Shown in pieces: positions 9,701 to 18,694 of a DNA stretch of 64,000 nucleotides. Position 1 is the stretch's first letter. Each line of letters opens with the position of its first letter. The notes beneath the pieces were generated by a model, which had not been told where the DNA came from, did not search any database, and was given only the letters and a program-made list of their open reading frames with translations. Position numbers and translations under genes: made by a program. The stretch is from Geotrypetes seraphini. Taxonomy: Eukaryota > Chordata > Amphibia > Gymnophiona > Dermophiidae. The DNA is taken from NCBI RefSeq assembly GCF_902459505.1, contig NC_047096.1:18008501-18072500 (forward strand), read 5' to 3'.

Positions 9701-11830
9701 GAGACCAGGCTGCAGAGGGTTAATCATGAGGGCAGTCCTCCATCAGCAAAGGCTAGAGCAGGGGTGGGCAACCTTGGTTCTCGAGGGCCGCAAACCAGTT
9801 GGGTTTTCAGGATTTACTTAATGAATGTGCACGAGATCTATTTCATTTGCGTATACGACCTCCGTGGTTAGCAAATAGGTCTTATGCATTGGGGAAATCC
9901 TGAAAACCCAACTGGGTTGTGGCTCTTGAGGACCGAGGTAGCCAATCCCTGGGCTAGGAGGACCAGGTTGCATGGGGTTGCAACAAGACAGAGCAGCTAT
10001 GATCACGCGAGAGGCTGGACGTGGGCTGTCCCTGGAATCCTTCTGCTTCCGGCTTAACAATATTTCTGTTGTTCTCTCTCTTCTGTTCTAGCCCAGGCCA
10101 TATCAGTTACCAGCTTCCCACTTTGTATTGTGTACTGACATTCAAAGTTGGTCTCTGGTCTGAGAGCTGGGGGTTGAAGAATAGATGCATTTGTTCAGTA
10201 TTCACAGCTGAGGAGGCGTTCACTAGTTTGCGCGTGTTTGTGTCCACTGACTGGGATCTAATTCCTGTTATGCTGCTGACCCTTTTTAACCTTGAATAAG
10301 TCACTTCATTTGTCTATGGCTGCCTATTTTTCCTCTTTCTTTGGAAAGCAGACCTGATGCCCCCGCTGTTCATTCCACTGCCGATAACATTCTGACATAA
10401 GTTTCTCAGCTAGAGCATCCACTCTTGAACTGGATGCATGCCTGCTCATGTCACTGTGTGATGATAATGCCTTGGGATCTAGCTCACAGGTTTATGCATA
10501 GAGATGATAGGGAACTGGATACTGTGAGGGAGTCGATTCCAGTAGCTTGGTAGGAACGGCATCTGGCGCTCTCCCTCCCCCTCCTTGGTCTGGTTGGTTT
10601 CTTTTTTTTCTCCGGGCACCATCTTGGGGGGCGCTGGCACCTCTCTGCCCCTCCACGCCACATCCTCCCCACACCCTGCAGCAGCCACTTCCAGGTCCGC
10701 CACTCCCTCACTCCTTAGTGGCAGGAAGGAGATGAGGCAGTGGACTAGTAAGGTGGGGAGTCCGCTCCAGGCACCATCTTGGTGGGGGGCCTGCCCACAC
10801 ATCCTCCCTCCCTCCCCCCCAGTCCCTCTTTAAATCTTCACCAGAATAAGCAACTTCTCCAGCCTGGTTCCCCTCTGAAATCACTTCCTGGATGCAGAGC
10901 CAGGAAATAACGTCGGAGGGGAAAGCCAGCTCCGCCGCAAGCAACAGGCCGGAGAAACTGCTCGCATTGGCGAAGATTTAAAGAGATACTGGGGGGGGGG
11001 GGGGGGTGTGTGATAAGATTGGCTGCAGATCTTATCAGCCCATAATAAAGACCTCGTGACAGTGACAGTTACAATAAGATAGGTTTATTAGCATTAAGCA
11101 AAAGGCAACTGACATGAAAAAGCAAAGTACAGCATATTGGCTATAAGGATAACATACATAAAAATAGCAATCTGATGTTCTTGTGGGTCTGACTCCTCTC
11201 TTCTCTTCCCGTTATACCCATTGGCATAATATTTAGAGTAGCCTAGGGTACCACCTAGTTACAGATTACATCACATTCATCGGCTATATGGTGTATACAC
11301 TTATCATGGAGCCATACTGAAGCGTGACATCACCTGGTGCCAAAACTGACCTTTCTATATTTCCCTGACAGATGCATTCCCAATACTAAGGCTTATAGCG
11401 TCAGAGAGCAAGCCCCCACCTTCCTGAGTTACACTGTCCTTTGCTAGTACTTCTTAGGAGGACCTCTTATCATGTATTGTACTGTTCTGAAAAGTCCCAA
11501 AACAGTGATGTCACAGTCAGGAGATCTGACTGCTGGTTTCTGGAGCAAAGGTGAATCTCTCTCTTATTGGCAGAGAGGAAAATGACTGCTTAGAAGTTTG
11601 AATTCATATGCACAATATCTCTTAGAAATATAACTATTTGGAGAGGGTGAAGGTCATGTGGCCTAGCTTTTCAGTAGCCTTTTTGCACTCTGAGTTAAGG
11701 AAAGAGCATTGTGGTACCCAGTTTCAACTCCCTCTTGCCTGCTGACTTGATTATTCCAATGTGTTCTTTTTTTTTCTCCACAGCTCCATCTCCTTACATC
11801 CCACCACAGTCCATGTATCCCGGCCAATGA
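672..11830 (+). CDS. SHISA4: SHISA4, shisa family transmembrane adaptor (complete, 5 coding exons)
   Basis: Spliced model: 672-726, 4529-4700, 6539-6675, 9197-9439, 11784-11830 (654 nt, 217 residues plus TGA). All introns are GT-AG, with phases 1, 2, 1, 1, and the frame stays open throughout. Residues 1 to about 21 form a signal peptide. Residues 25-72 form the Shisa cysteine-rich ectodomain, with cysteines at 25, 41, 47, 48, 51, 56, 57 and 72 and the family signature ITERQQKHC. Residues 79-108 are a membrane segment ending in a Cys-rich CCFMCSCCYLY. The tail (109-217) is rich in Pro and Tyr and has a PPAY motif (167-170) of the kind that binds WW domains. The last residues, SPYIPPQSMYPGQ, match the end of human SHISA4 as I recall it (197 residues). 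Shisa proteins act in ER or plasma membranes as adaptors; the exact role of SHISA4 is poorly known. The start codon has A at -3 and gives a good signal peptide. LMOD1 follows in convergent orientation. Confidence 0.95.
727..2087. other. SHISA4 intron 1, proximal part
   Basis: Apart from the T/TG tract and a G14 run at 2039-2052, I recognise no gene or repeat family here. Confidence 0.5.
1606..1636. repeat. T-run followed by (TG)n microsatellite
   Basis: A T tract runs into about seven TG units in SHISA4 intron 1. Confidence 0.8.
2088..2241 (+). mobile_element. Two short LINE (CR1-like) 3' tails in tandem
   Basis: Each copy has GGGCAGACTGGATGGACC followed by a TTTATCTGC-type block and ACTATGTTACTATG-like octamer ends, as in other CR1 3' ends in this window. 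Confidence 0.6.
2242..2515. mobile_element. Tigger/pogo-like element, one end only
   Basis: Starts at a TA dinucleotide with CAGTAGAATCCCAGTTAACC, a pogo/Tigger-style terminus. The same terminus, inverted, ends the element at 47005. The right end was not found. Inside are imperfect pyrimidine-rich units around CCAAAGCAG. Confidence 0.5.
2725..3020 (+). mobile_element. LINE 3' UTR-like fragment
   Basis: Carries CTGGGCAGACTTGTACGG, the AGTTGGAACCCAAGCACAGT block and a final octamer tail. The same blocks recur at 6175-6440 and 16420-16684, so this is one dispersed family. Confidence 0.55.
3021..3654. other. SHISA4 intron 1, no recognised feature
   Basis: Unique-looking sequence with one poly-G run near 3575-3587. 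Confidence 0.5.
3655..3870 (-). mobile_element. CR1 LINE fragment, 3' end
   Basis: On the - strand it encodes the end of the CR1 reverse transcriptase (FQ..LQGFKTKLDKFLLN type), then a 3' UTR with the GGTCAGACCAGTGGTCCATC block. 5'-truncated. Confidence 0.8.
4001..4210. mobile_element. Palindromic MITE with GGGTTACCAGA inverted repeats
   Basis: Begins TAGGGTTACCAGAT and ends ATCTGGTAACCCTA, flanked by TA on both sides. An internal perfect hairpin CATGTCCTCT-AAAA-AGAGGACATG lies near 4156-4179. The short open frame inside is not a gene. Confidence 0.75.
4341..4478. mobile_element. Decayed hAT-like MITE (CAGGGGT family)
   Basis: CAGGGGTTCTGAACCC start and the diagnostic CATGCATATTCAT block; the right terminus is lost. 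Confidence 0.55.
4529..4700 (+). CDS. SHISA4: SHISA4 coding exon 2 (cysteine-rich domain)
   Basis: The acceptor CCCTCTAG ends at 4528 and the donor CAG|GTGAGC is at 4700/4701. The exon encodes nearly the whole ectodomain, from AADEDCLGYLDKDG to ITERQQKHCVAF, with all eight family cysteines. This is the most conserved part of the gene and the strongest evidence for its identity. Confidence 0.96.
4962..5140. mobile_element. Palindromic MITE, GGGCTCCTTTTACAAAGG inverted repeats
   Basis: Element 4965-5137 has termini GGGCTCCTTTTACAAAGGTG and its near-perfect reverse complement, flanked by TAG on each side (3-bp target duplication, as in Harbinger-like elements). A half copy is at 31930-32012. 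Confidence 0.75.
5141..5577. mobile_element. Two decayed hAT-like (CAGGGGT) MITE pieces
   Basis: A decayed copy at about 5141-5290 and a left half starting CAGGGGTAGGCAATTCCGG at 5455, which stops where a CR1 begins at 5578. Between them is AT-rich sequence without features. Confidence 0.6.
5578..6119 (-). mobile_element. CR1 LINE fragment (RT C-terminus and 3' UTR)
   Basis: Reading the - strand: MPLYRSMVRPHLEYCVQFW, then LPYEERLDKLQLYSLKEHR and a second frame with FFFTERVVDRWNSLPLQV, typical of the C-terminal third of CR1 ORF2. The frames are broken. The 3' end carries ATGTTTCTATG tails at 5578. Confidence 0.85.
6175..6440 (+). mobile_element. LINE 3' UTR-like fragment
   Basis: Shares CTGGGCAGACTTG and AGTTGGAACCTAAGGACAG blocks with 2725-3020 and 16420-16684. 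It ends 98 nt before SHISA4 exon 3. Confidence 0.5.
6539..6675 (+). CDS. SHISA4: SHISA4 coding exon 3 (membrane segment)
   Basis: The acceptor TTTCCTCAG ends at 6538 and the donor CAGG|GTAAGA is at 6675/6676. Residues 76-122 include SPKMIAGVASAV, a hydrophobic helix and the juxtamembrane CCFMCSCCYLYQRR, a likely site of palmitoylation (inference from clustered cysteines next to the membrane). Confidence 0.94.
6792..7515 (+). mobile_element. CR1 LINE fragment (RT C-terminus and 3' UTR)
   Basis: Encodes MPLYRSTVRPLLEYCFQFWS, then LLSYEERLKRLGLFSLEKRR, with several frame breaks, followed by the 3' UTR and the tail TTCTTATATTCTTA. It starts 116 nt after SHISA4 exon 3, in the sense orientation of the gene. 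Confidence 0.87.
7516..7984. other. SHISA4 intron 3, no recognised feature
   Basis: AT-rich, no gene or repeat family recognised. Confidence 0.5.
7985..8285 (+). mobile_element. hAT-like MITE end followed by CR1 3' tail
   Basis: 7985-8037 is the right end of a CAGGGGTCTCAAAGTCC-type element (inverted). 8040-8285 is a CR1 3' part with CTGGGCACGATGGACC and an ATTCTTATGT tail. Confidence 0.6.
8330..8530 (+). mobile_element. L2-like LINE 3' end
   Basis: Ends CTTGTATAAGGCGGATTATA followed by AATAAA-rich sequence, the usual form of L2-type 3' ends. The other copies in the window are at 20370-20625 and 59273-59935. Confidence 0.45.
8870..9010 (-). mobile_element. LINE/SINE 3' end, antisense
   Basis: ATACCGCTTATTC...AAGCGGTGTACA block, the reverse of a GGCGGTATAT-type 3' end. 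Similar antisense copies lie at 35107-35225 and 57841-57927. Confidence 0.4.
9197..9439 (+). CDS. SHISA4: SHISA4 coding exon 4 (Pro/Tyr-rich tail)
   Basis: The acceptor CCTCTACAG ends at 9196 and the donor AACAG|GTAAGG is at 9439/9440. It encodes the proline/tyrosine-rich cytoplasmic tail, starting GQEIQMMGYPVEP and containing PPAYNP. If the donor is not used, the frame runs only 10 codons further to a stop at 9469-9471; the spliced form is preferred because exon 5 restores the conserved C-terminus. Confidence 0.92.
9530..9600 (+). mobile_element. CR1 3' tail
   Basis: GGGCAGACCTGATGGGC block, then TTATCTGCCGTCATCTTC and the TATGTTTCTATG end. Confidence 0.55.
9759..9951. mobile_element. hAT-like MITE (CAGGGGTGGGCAACC), both ends present
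   Basis: Long inverted repeats with GTTGGGTTTTCAGGATTT near one end and its complement near the other. Flanks GGCTAGAG and GGCTAGGA look like a decayed 8-bp target duplication. Confidence 0.75.
9952..11783. other. SHISA4 intron 4, distal part with a GC-rich dispersed repeat
   Basis: About 10540-11020 is GC-rich, with GGCACCATCTTGG and a CATCACTTCCTGG-type block that recur at 60580-60830, so it is an unclassified dispersed repeat. It ends in a G16 run at 10991-11006. The rest shows no recognised feature. Confidence 0.45.
11784..11830 (+). CDS. SHISA4: SHISA4 coding exon 5 (C-terminus and stop)
   Basis: The acceptor is a long pyrimidine tract ending TTCTCCACAG at 11783. In phase 1 the exon reads A-PSPYIPPQSMYPGQ-stop. 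This resembles the end of human SHISA4 (PPPYMPPQPSYPGA), which is why this short exon is accepted although it is only 47 nt of coding sequence. Confidence 0.9.
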
Positions 11831-12795
11831 GAGAGATGGCAGCATGTGTGTCCTGGGCCATACAGCCGAATCCGCTTCTTTGGTGCATTGTCTATGACTT
11901 GATTTGCCCGAAGCTGCCCATGTGCAGGATGGAGACGGAGAATTGTCCAACCTTGGCTGGCAGGCGTTAAGGGTCAGTTGTCCTCACCCTCAGACTAAAA
12001 GCTTCTCTTTCTCCAGCTTTCCTACTACTGCAGGACTGATCTGTCTAAGATGGTGCAGCAGTCTTCGATATATTGTTGGGTTCTAGGCTTAGACAAGGGC
12101 AATGTTATAAAGTGTGTGTGTGTAAGGGGGGGGGGGGGGATGTCAGCCCTGATAATGGATCTTTATAGCTTACTAAGAAACACTGGTAGAACAATTCTAC
12201 ATTATAAAAGAAATGTTAACTTATTAATTTATTTTTCTTACATGCTGCCTGAAAGCTAGTGAAGTGGTGTACAGTTGGGTACAGTGGTATTTTTTTTTGT
12301 TCCCAAAGGGTTCACATCCTGAAGCAATGGAGGGTTAAGTGACCTGCTTAAGATTACAAGATGCTGTGGTGGGATTTGAATCAGGTTCCCCTGGTTCGTA
12401 GCCTGCTGCTCTAATGATTAAGTTACAAAACACCCCCCGCCACCACATAGATCCCTCCAATCTGTGTGGTTTTTCTGTCCATGCCGCTGAGACTATATCC
12501 CAGGTGCTAGCCGGGGTGGGTGTGATCATTTCTGATTTAGGACAGTCGAAAGGGGGGGGGGGGAGAGGCTTTGTCCTTTCTGCTCCACCACCTTCAGTAG
12601 AACATCATGCAGGATCTGGCATCTTTATTATAATAATAATATACAATTGTAATTCCTGTAACCAAGGTTCGAGGGAGAAATGTCAAAAGAGGCAGGGGAA
12701 AGACGCCGACAATCACCAGTACGGCAACCAGGATACAATTATTAACCCCCAACCGTGGACAAGTTGTGGCATCTGCTTGCATCAAGGGTAATAAA
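11831..12795 (+). other. Probable SHISA4 3' UTR, with candidate poly(A) signal AATAAA at 12790-12795
   Basis: The first AATAAA after the stop codon lies at 12790-12795; later ones are at 13744-13749 and 13859-13864. A UTR of about 0.95 kb would be ordinary for this gene. The stretch includes a tRNA-SINE remnant (12225-12425, - strand) and a poly-G run near 12126-12139. Confidence 0.35.
12225..12425 (-). mobile_element. tRNA-SINE (MIR/L2-like) remnant
   Basis: Shows the reverse of GTGACTTGCCCAGGGTCACA and of the TTGAATCAGGTTCCCC (B-box region) block shared with the SINE at 20700-20925. It lies in the presumed SHISA4 3' UTR, antisense to it. Confidence 0.55.
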
Positions 12796-13358
12796 TCTTA
12801 TTGGACAAAAAGCACAGCGCCCTGCTGACTATATGAGAATTTATTCTGGTTGCCATACTGGTGATTGTTGGAAGTCTTTACTGCTTACCGTCCTGGAGTT
12901 ACCACACCAGGGGCTATTTCTTTTGACCAAGATTGGAGGAAGCTACATATCCCATGATACTTCTCTCTCTCTCTCTCTTTCTTTTTCTCCTCGAGACCAC
13001 CTGTAATTTGTGCTGCATGGTCAGTAAAGATTCTAACAACACTAACCAGTAATCGGATGATTGGCCGATATGATGCATAAGGATAGACTGTTACATTTTG
13101 GAATGAAATTTTAAGCAACATGACCTGATTCTTTTCAAAAGTAAGTGTGTGGTACCTCTTGGGGGGGGGCTTCCTGAATAAGGCTCGGCTCTACTATCCT
13201 GAGAACTTCAGGAAGAACAAAGCTCTACCACATTTGTGCAACAAATGGACACTTTCTCCTTGTCAGAAGATTTCAACGGCTGACGTGGGCGAGACATGTT
13301 CCCGTTCTTGCTTCTGCTGTACGAAAAATATCAATACGACAGTAAAACCATAGTAATC
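12796..13358. other. Intergenic, mostly unrecognised
   Basis: Contains a (CT)n microsatellite at about 12963-12985. No gene seen. Confidence 0.45.
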
Positions 13359-13516
13359 AACCCCCCCCTTTTGCAAAAGCATAGCGCAATTTTTAGCAGC
13401 AGCCACGGCGGTAACGGCGTTAACACTCATAAAATTCCTGTGAGCGTCAGAGCTGTTATCGCCGTGGCTGGCGCTTAAAAATCATGCTACACTTTTGGAA
13501 AAGGAGGGGGGGGGTT
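13359..13516. mobile_element. Palindromic MITE with AACCCCCCCTTTT inverted repeats
   Basis: Left AACCCCCCCCTTTTGCAAAA and right AAAAGGAGGGGGGGGTT; both arms carry a CGGCGGTAAC / GTTATCGCCG type core. Confidence 0.65.
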
Positions 13517-14280
13517 AAGTGTTGATTGCCAGTTTCCATTATAAGCATAGATTTGATTCATCTTAAATCCTTTTGCTGTTCATTTTAAATTGTACTTTGG
13601 TGACAAATATGACAGATCTACCCCCCCCCCTCCCCCGTCTAAATTCAATACAGAATTGTAATTTATTCTATCTGCTGCTTTGAGCAGTACATTCTAAACC
13701 CAAATTCAAGCAAATGAAAATATTAGAATCACACTTAAGTTGAAATAAACGCCAACGGAGACCCTCCATCCGTGCTAACTTTTTATTGCACAAAACTTAA
13801 TTCATTTCTGGAATAGTTTGTTGGATCTAAGACCACCCCCTCCCCCGGATCAAAATACAATAAACAGGTCAGAACAAAAGATTTATATTGAAGTTTTGAG
13901 GTGCTTAATTTTATTTATGTATCTATGTGCTTATTTATTTGTTCATTGGGGTGAGTTTTATAAAAGGATACATTTTTGATGATGTTCAAGAAAGTGCCTG
14001 TTTCTTTTAAAGGTAACACAGAAGCTTATGTGCCTTTAAAGAATAGACTGTCGGCACTTTCCCCAGTTGTGCACAAATGTTCTCGCACCACTTTCCATAT
14101 TTTCTATATGCGTACTTGCGTATTTTTATAAAATGCATGTGTATATTGCAACTCTGCCCCTGCTCTGCCTGGACTATGCACCTGGGCCTGTCCAGACCAG
14201 AGGTCTTCAGGACACACAGGCTTAGCCAGTCAGGATACCCGCAACGAATGCGCACAAGATAGTGTCTAGTTGTCCTGAAA
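13517..14280. other. Intergenic, no gene recognised
   Basis: AT-rich sequence with C-runs (13620-13637) and late AATAAA signals. About 14100-14260 may be repeat-derived but was not classified. Confidence 0.4.
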
Positions 14281-14720
14281 GCTAGGGGCTTATATCTGAA
14301 CTAGTCATTAAGCCCTGTTTTGTCCTCTCTGTCTCGACGGAGCAAGTTATATCCTGGTAGAGCCATATTCCACCCATGGGAATCTGTGAACCAGGTTTCA
14401 GATATTGCCACTACATCTAGGTCTGCATTCCTCACTTCCGTCTCTAATTCCAGAATTTTATTGCCCAAACTGTGGGCATTAACATACATAGCCCTCCATA
14501 CCTTACGTTCTCCCGGTCTCCGTGGAGATTTTCCCGTTTGAGTTAGTGTGTTTCCTACAGTACTGTCTGCAGTGTGTGTACTTACCTCTGACTCAGAAAT
14601 GGAGTGGCAACTTACCCTGCCAGAATGGTTACTTACCACACCAGTATGAGAGAGGGTACCTTCCCCCAACTCACCTAGTTGTGAGTAGTGTTGGAGATTT
14701 GTCCTGTTTTCCTCCTTCCT
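14281..14720 (-). mobile_element. CR1-like LINE, ORF2 5' part (endonuclease)
   Basis: The - strand frame contains YVNAHSLGNKILELE, LDVVAISETWF and GYNLLRRDRED, the N-terminal motifs of the apurinic-type endonuclease of CR1-like ORF2 (N, ETW and YxxxRxDR motifs). Most CR1 copies here are 3' pieces, so a 5' piece is unusual. Confidence 0.85.
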
Positions 14721-14904
14721 GTTAAATGTCTTATTACAGTGCTACTTGATTGCTTTTATACAAACTGAGGAGGCAGAGTGAAAACACGATTGACATTTTT
14801 CTGCAAGTAACTTGCTAGTTCAGATACAAGACCCTAGTGGTCAGCACCATTAGACACATCTACAAGAAAGATGATTACCGAGGTAAGAACCTAATCTTTC
14901 TTTT

Positions 14905-15000
14905 ACGTGCATGCAAATTGTATGCAAATTTATCTCATGCATATTCATTATGGATTTCCTGAAGGTATGTCTCGAGACTGAGTTGAGAACCCATGGTCTA
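14905..15000. mobile_element. Right half of a hAT-like (CAGGGGT) MITE
   Basis: Has the ATCTCATGCATATTCATTA block and ends GAGTTGAGAACCCATGG. Confidence 0.55.
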
Positions 15001-16419
15001 AACATATATTTGGCAGCACAATTTTATCTTAGGTTTTGCATGCAGAAAATGCTTCATGGAGAAATGTGTTTGGAACAATTAAGAGGAAACTGTGATCTGT
15101 GAATGTGTACTTTTCAAACTCTGCTGTAGTGGGTGTCTTTCTGTCTTGGGCATGCCCTGATTGAGTTAATTTGTAAGAGTCTTCTTTAATGATTCTTCAG
15201 TATTGACCAGACTGTGCTACAATTTTGTTCTTTTTGCTTGTGCATTAGTAACTAATTAAAAAAACTTGGAGACTTTGTTGTGGTTACTTTTTCTTATTGG
15301 TGAATTTGAAGCAAGGGTGGTTCTAGAAATACCAGTGTGGCAGTGATGGGGACTAGGTGGTCTTCATATCCCTTTGCCTCAGGGGTTCTCAACCCAGTGC
15401 TTGAGACACACCCATCAGTCAGGGTATTAGGACATCCACAATGAATATGCATGAGCAGTTTACATCTAATGTATATTCATTGTGGGTACCCAGTCAAAGA
15501 AATGTTAGGGAGAAGACCAAAAATAACATTTTGAATGTAGAGATCAAAAGAAATTTAGTCACTAAAAAGCAGAGATCTCTAAATGTTGATCACATAAGCT
15601 TAGTTTGAACTTACATATGCTCAGAGATGTCTAATCTTGCCAAGGACTGAAGCCCCAATGGTTCTACACACAAAGAGCAAAGGTATAGCATCCCTGGAAC
15701 TGGAAAAGGCTTAGCGTTAATGTGAGTCTTGTAAATTGTGTATTCTGCTTCTCTGACAACTCCTGAGTTATGATCATAAGACCTGAGATGTTAGCAAGTG
15801 AGACTTAAGATGGTTAGGGAGAGGAAGATGAGGAGATTAGTAGCAAGGGAGGGGTCTGATACATAATGGGTGTAATGAGATAATTGAGCACCCTGTTGAT
15901 TTAGCAGTCAGTGTAATATTAAAGGTTTGCCTGCAGAGGGTAGCATTCTGTTATCTATAAAGTGCTCTAAGCATACCATGTTTACCATGTTAGATAAATG
16001 GCTTGGGGGGGGGGGGGTAGTAATAGAGTTATGCATGGAAAAAAAAATTATTTGGAAGAGAAATTTTAAAAAATGCACCAAAAATAAAGCAGAATTAACT
16101 TCTTTAGGTTTTTATATGTTATAAATACAAAATATTTTCCTACCTCTGTGTTCAGTCCCAGGCTGTCTGCTTGGCTCCTCTTGCTTGTCCCTCTTTAAAA
16201 TATGCAAGTTAGTACAATTACACACAGTGTTATAAACGAAGTGCCAAATTATGCAGAGTTTAATTCCAAAACCGGGTAAGTGCGGAAAGCTGTTTTCTGA
16301 ATAAATTAATGTTTTTATTTTCAAGAATTCTAGTTGCCATAAGGATTCCTACATGGGAAAAGAATGGAATCAAAACACAACTTAGCAATGCTTAGGCAGC
16401 AGTTTCAGTGATTTGGAAG
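15001..16419. other. Intergenic; decayed hAT-like MITE at 15384-15492
   Basis: The MITE starts CAGGGGTTCTCAACCC and has AATGAATATGCATGAGC. A poly-G run lies at about 16003-16018. Nothing else recognised. Confidence 0.5.
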
Positions 16420-16684
16420 TAAGGCAGCACTGGCAGACTTCTCTAATCTGGATTTAAATTACAGCTAGACCCATCGGGATGGGCTAGACAAGTTTGACTG
16501 TAACTTCAGTAGTTGGAAATTAAAAAGCCAATCCAAGAAAAACTACCATAATCTGTACCCAAGAAAATAGCAAGGACAGATCAAGTATGTTTATACTATA
16601 ACACATTGTATCATATGCTATAAGTTAATCTTGTTGGGAAGACTGGATGGACCGCACAGGTGTTTATGTGCTGTTATCTATTAT
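16420..16684 (+). mobile_element. LINE 3' UTR-like fragment with CR1-type tail
   Basis: CAGTAGTTGGAAATTAA and ACTGGATGGACCGCACAGG blocks, as in 2725-3020. Confidence 0.5.
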
Positions 16685-17240
16685 GGGGCTCATTTTCAAA
16701 AGAGAAAAAAAAAAATAGCATAAAGTGACATTTGGAAGTTTTGTTTTTTTAAAACATCCAAATTGCCATTTTCAAAACACATTTTTAGATGGTTTTCTAT
16801 GCTCCGTCTGCCATGTGTCTAAATTAGAGAATGACACAGGGACAAATTTTTCACCGTCCCCGCAGGAACTCAATTTCCCCATCTTCTCCCCTTGAGTTTT
16901 GGCACGGTCACATTCCTGTAAGCTTATGATTTTAAAGTGTTTGAGGCTTGTGCAGATGACAGAGCTTGCAGGAATGGGACAGGAAAAGAACTCGACGGGA
17001 TGGGAAAATGAGTTCCCGCGGGCATGTCATTCTCTAGTCTGGGTAGGATTAGGGCAGACTTATGATTTGGACATTTTTCTGCAATCATAGAACACTGCAG
17101 AAAATGTCCAGGGCTAAACTTGGACATTTGAGGCTCAGCCTGTTTCAGTAATGAATAAGTGCCAAAAAGGGGGCCATGATGGCATAGCCCCTCTTACTCT
17201 CCCATGGTCACTGACCCCCCTCCCCCCCCCCCCAAAGATG
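16685..17240. repeat. Unclassified dispersed repeat split by a hAT-like MITE
   Basis: The GGGGCTCATTTTCAAAAGA start recurs at 39721. Left part 16685-16824, right part 17037-17240. Related TGGACATTT-rich blocks occur at 51730-51960 and 54665-54905. Confidence 0.45.
16825..17036. mobile_element. hAT-like MITE, TAGAGAATGACA family, complete
   Basis: Begins TAGAGAATGACACAGGGAC and ends TGTCATTCTCTA. The inner TTTTAAAGTGTTTGAGGCTT block is shared with the copies at 1, 34288, 36854 and 46049. The flanking 8-mers are only partly alike. Confidence 0.8.
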
Positions 17241-17264
17241 TAAATAAAACAGTATATATTAGCC

Positions 17265-17439
17265 CAGGGGTAGGGAACTCCGGTCCTTGAGAGCTGTATT
17301 CCAGTTGGGTTTTCAGGATTTCCCCAATGAATATGCATAATATCTATTTGCATGCGCTGCTTTCAATGCATATTCATTGGGAAAATCCTGAAAATTCGAC
17401 TGGAATACGGCTCTCGAGGACCGGAGTTCCCTACCCCTG
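17265..17439. mobile_element. hAT-like MITE (CAGGGGTAGGGAACTCCGG), complete
   Basis: Nearly perfect long inverted repeats over its whole length. Flanks TATTAGCC and TATTAGCT give a 7/8 target duplication, which supports the hAT assignment. Confidence 0.85.
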
Positions 17440-18073
17440 TATTAGCTTGTAAGACAGCTTCAGGTTTCTGATGTAGCCTAATGGTCAGTAAAAAAGAGTC
17501 CCAGAACTACACTGGATTTTTATATTAGTATGCATGAATTTCCTAAGAAGGTTCTTGCACACAATTACCCCGCAATCCTATTAATAGCTCCTATATTATA
17601 AATCTGAACATAATGCACAAAGTGTGCAGATGGTCCTACTCAAAAGTGTTTACGAAGGGATTTGGTGTGTCTTTAGCTCCTGAAATAAAGCCCAGATATT
17701 GACTGAAGCAGAGAAAGGCAGAGCCCAATTCCCGGCACACATAAAATGTCTATATTTGGGCATTTTTCTCAGAGCTTGCCCGAGTCTCATTCCTTTGCTG
17801 TTCCTAATAATGGGAGAGTGGCCAAGAGATGGAAAGAAAGAAGAAAGGCTGGGTGTAGAGAAATCCATGTAACTTCAAAAACAATCACAGGGGAAACAGC
17901 GACTGGGAAAAAGAACTCAGCAGTTTGCCACTTCACTCATGCTCAGGGTAGAAAAATGGAAGTAGCAGGACAGTAGACACAAACTTCTAGGAACCCAACA
18001 GTATGAGAATAGAAGCAAACCAAGAAATACCCAGCCTTCAGGAAATGAAAATCTCATTTCTCTTCAGCTCAGA
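17440..18073. other. Intergenic, no recognised feature
   Basis: No gene or repeat family seen. Confidence 0.45.
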
Positions 18074-18374
18074 ATAGGGGTTCTCAGCCCAATCCTCCTT
18101 GGGACATGCCTAGTCAGTCAGATTTTCAGGACATTGAATACATTGGAGGAACATAGTGCATGCAAATTTATCTCATGCATATCTTATGCAATTTATGTTA
18201 TAATTAAAGTTATATTAAAGAGAGCATTGTTGTACAACTTCTGTCTCATTTTATATGTATTAAATTACCTTTTGGAGGCAGTTAGATTAATTGTGCCCTA
18301 TATTGTGTTGTTGATGCATATTCATTAGGGATAGCCTGAAAACCTGACTAGCTAGGTGTGACCCCGAGGACTTG
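18074..18374. mobile_element. Decayed hAT-like MITE with AT-rich interior
   Basis: AGGGGTTCTCAGCCC start, AGGATAGCC-type right arm and TCATGCATAT blocks; about 120 bp of AT-rich sequence separates the arms. Confidence 0.55.
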
Positions 18375-18382
18375 CTCAAAGC

Positions 18383-18556
18383 CAGGGATCTCAAAGTCCC
18401 TCCTTCAGGGCCTCAATCCAGTCAGATTTTCAGGATTTCCCCAATGAATATGCATTGAAAGCAGTGCATGCATATAGATCTCATGCATATTCATTGGGGA
18501 AATCCTGAAAAACCCGACTGGATTGTGGCCCTCAAGGAGGGACTTTGAGACCCCTG
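18383..18556. mobile_element. hAT-like MITE with perfect 8-bp target duplication
   Basis: CAGGGATCTCAAAGTCCC to GGGACTTTGAGACCCCTG, flanked on both sides by CTCAAAGC (18375-18382 and 18557-18564). Confidence 0.88.
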
Positions 18557-18694
18557 CTCAAAGCCATTAGGTGTAAGACCATAAACTTTAGAAAATATCT
18601 ACCTTCTATTCTTTCCTTAAACTTACATTTATTGGTAAGGGTAGACATTCGTTTTATTTTATTCCAAAATGAAACCCCTCCAGTACCATTTTTT

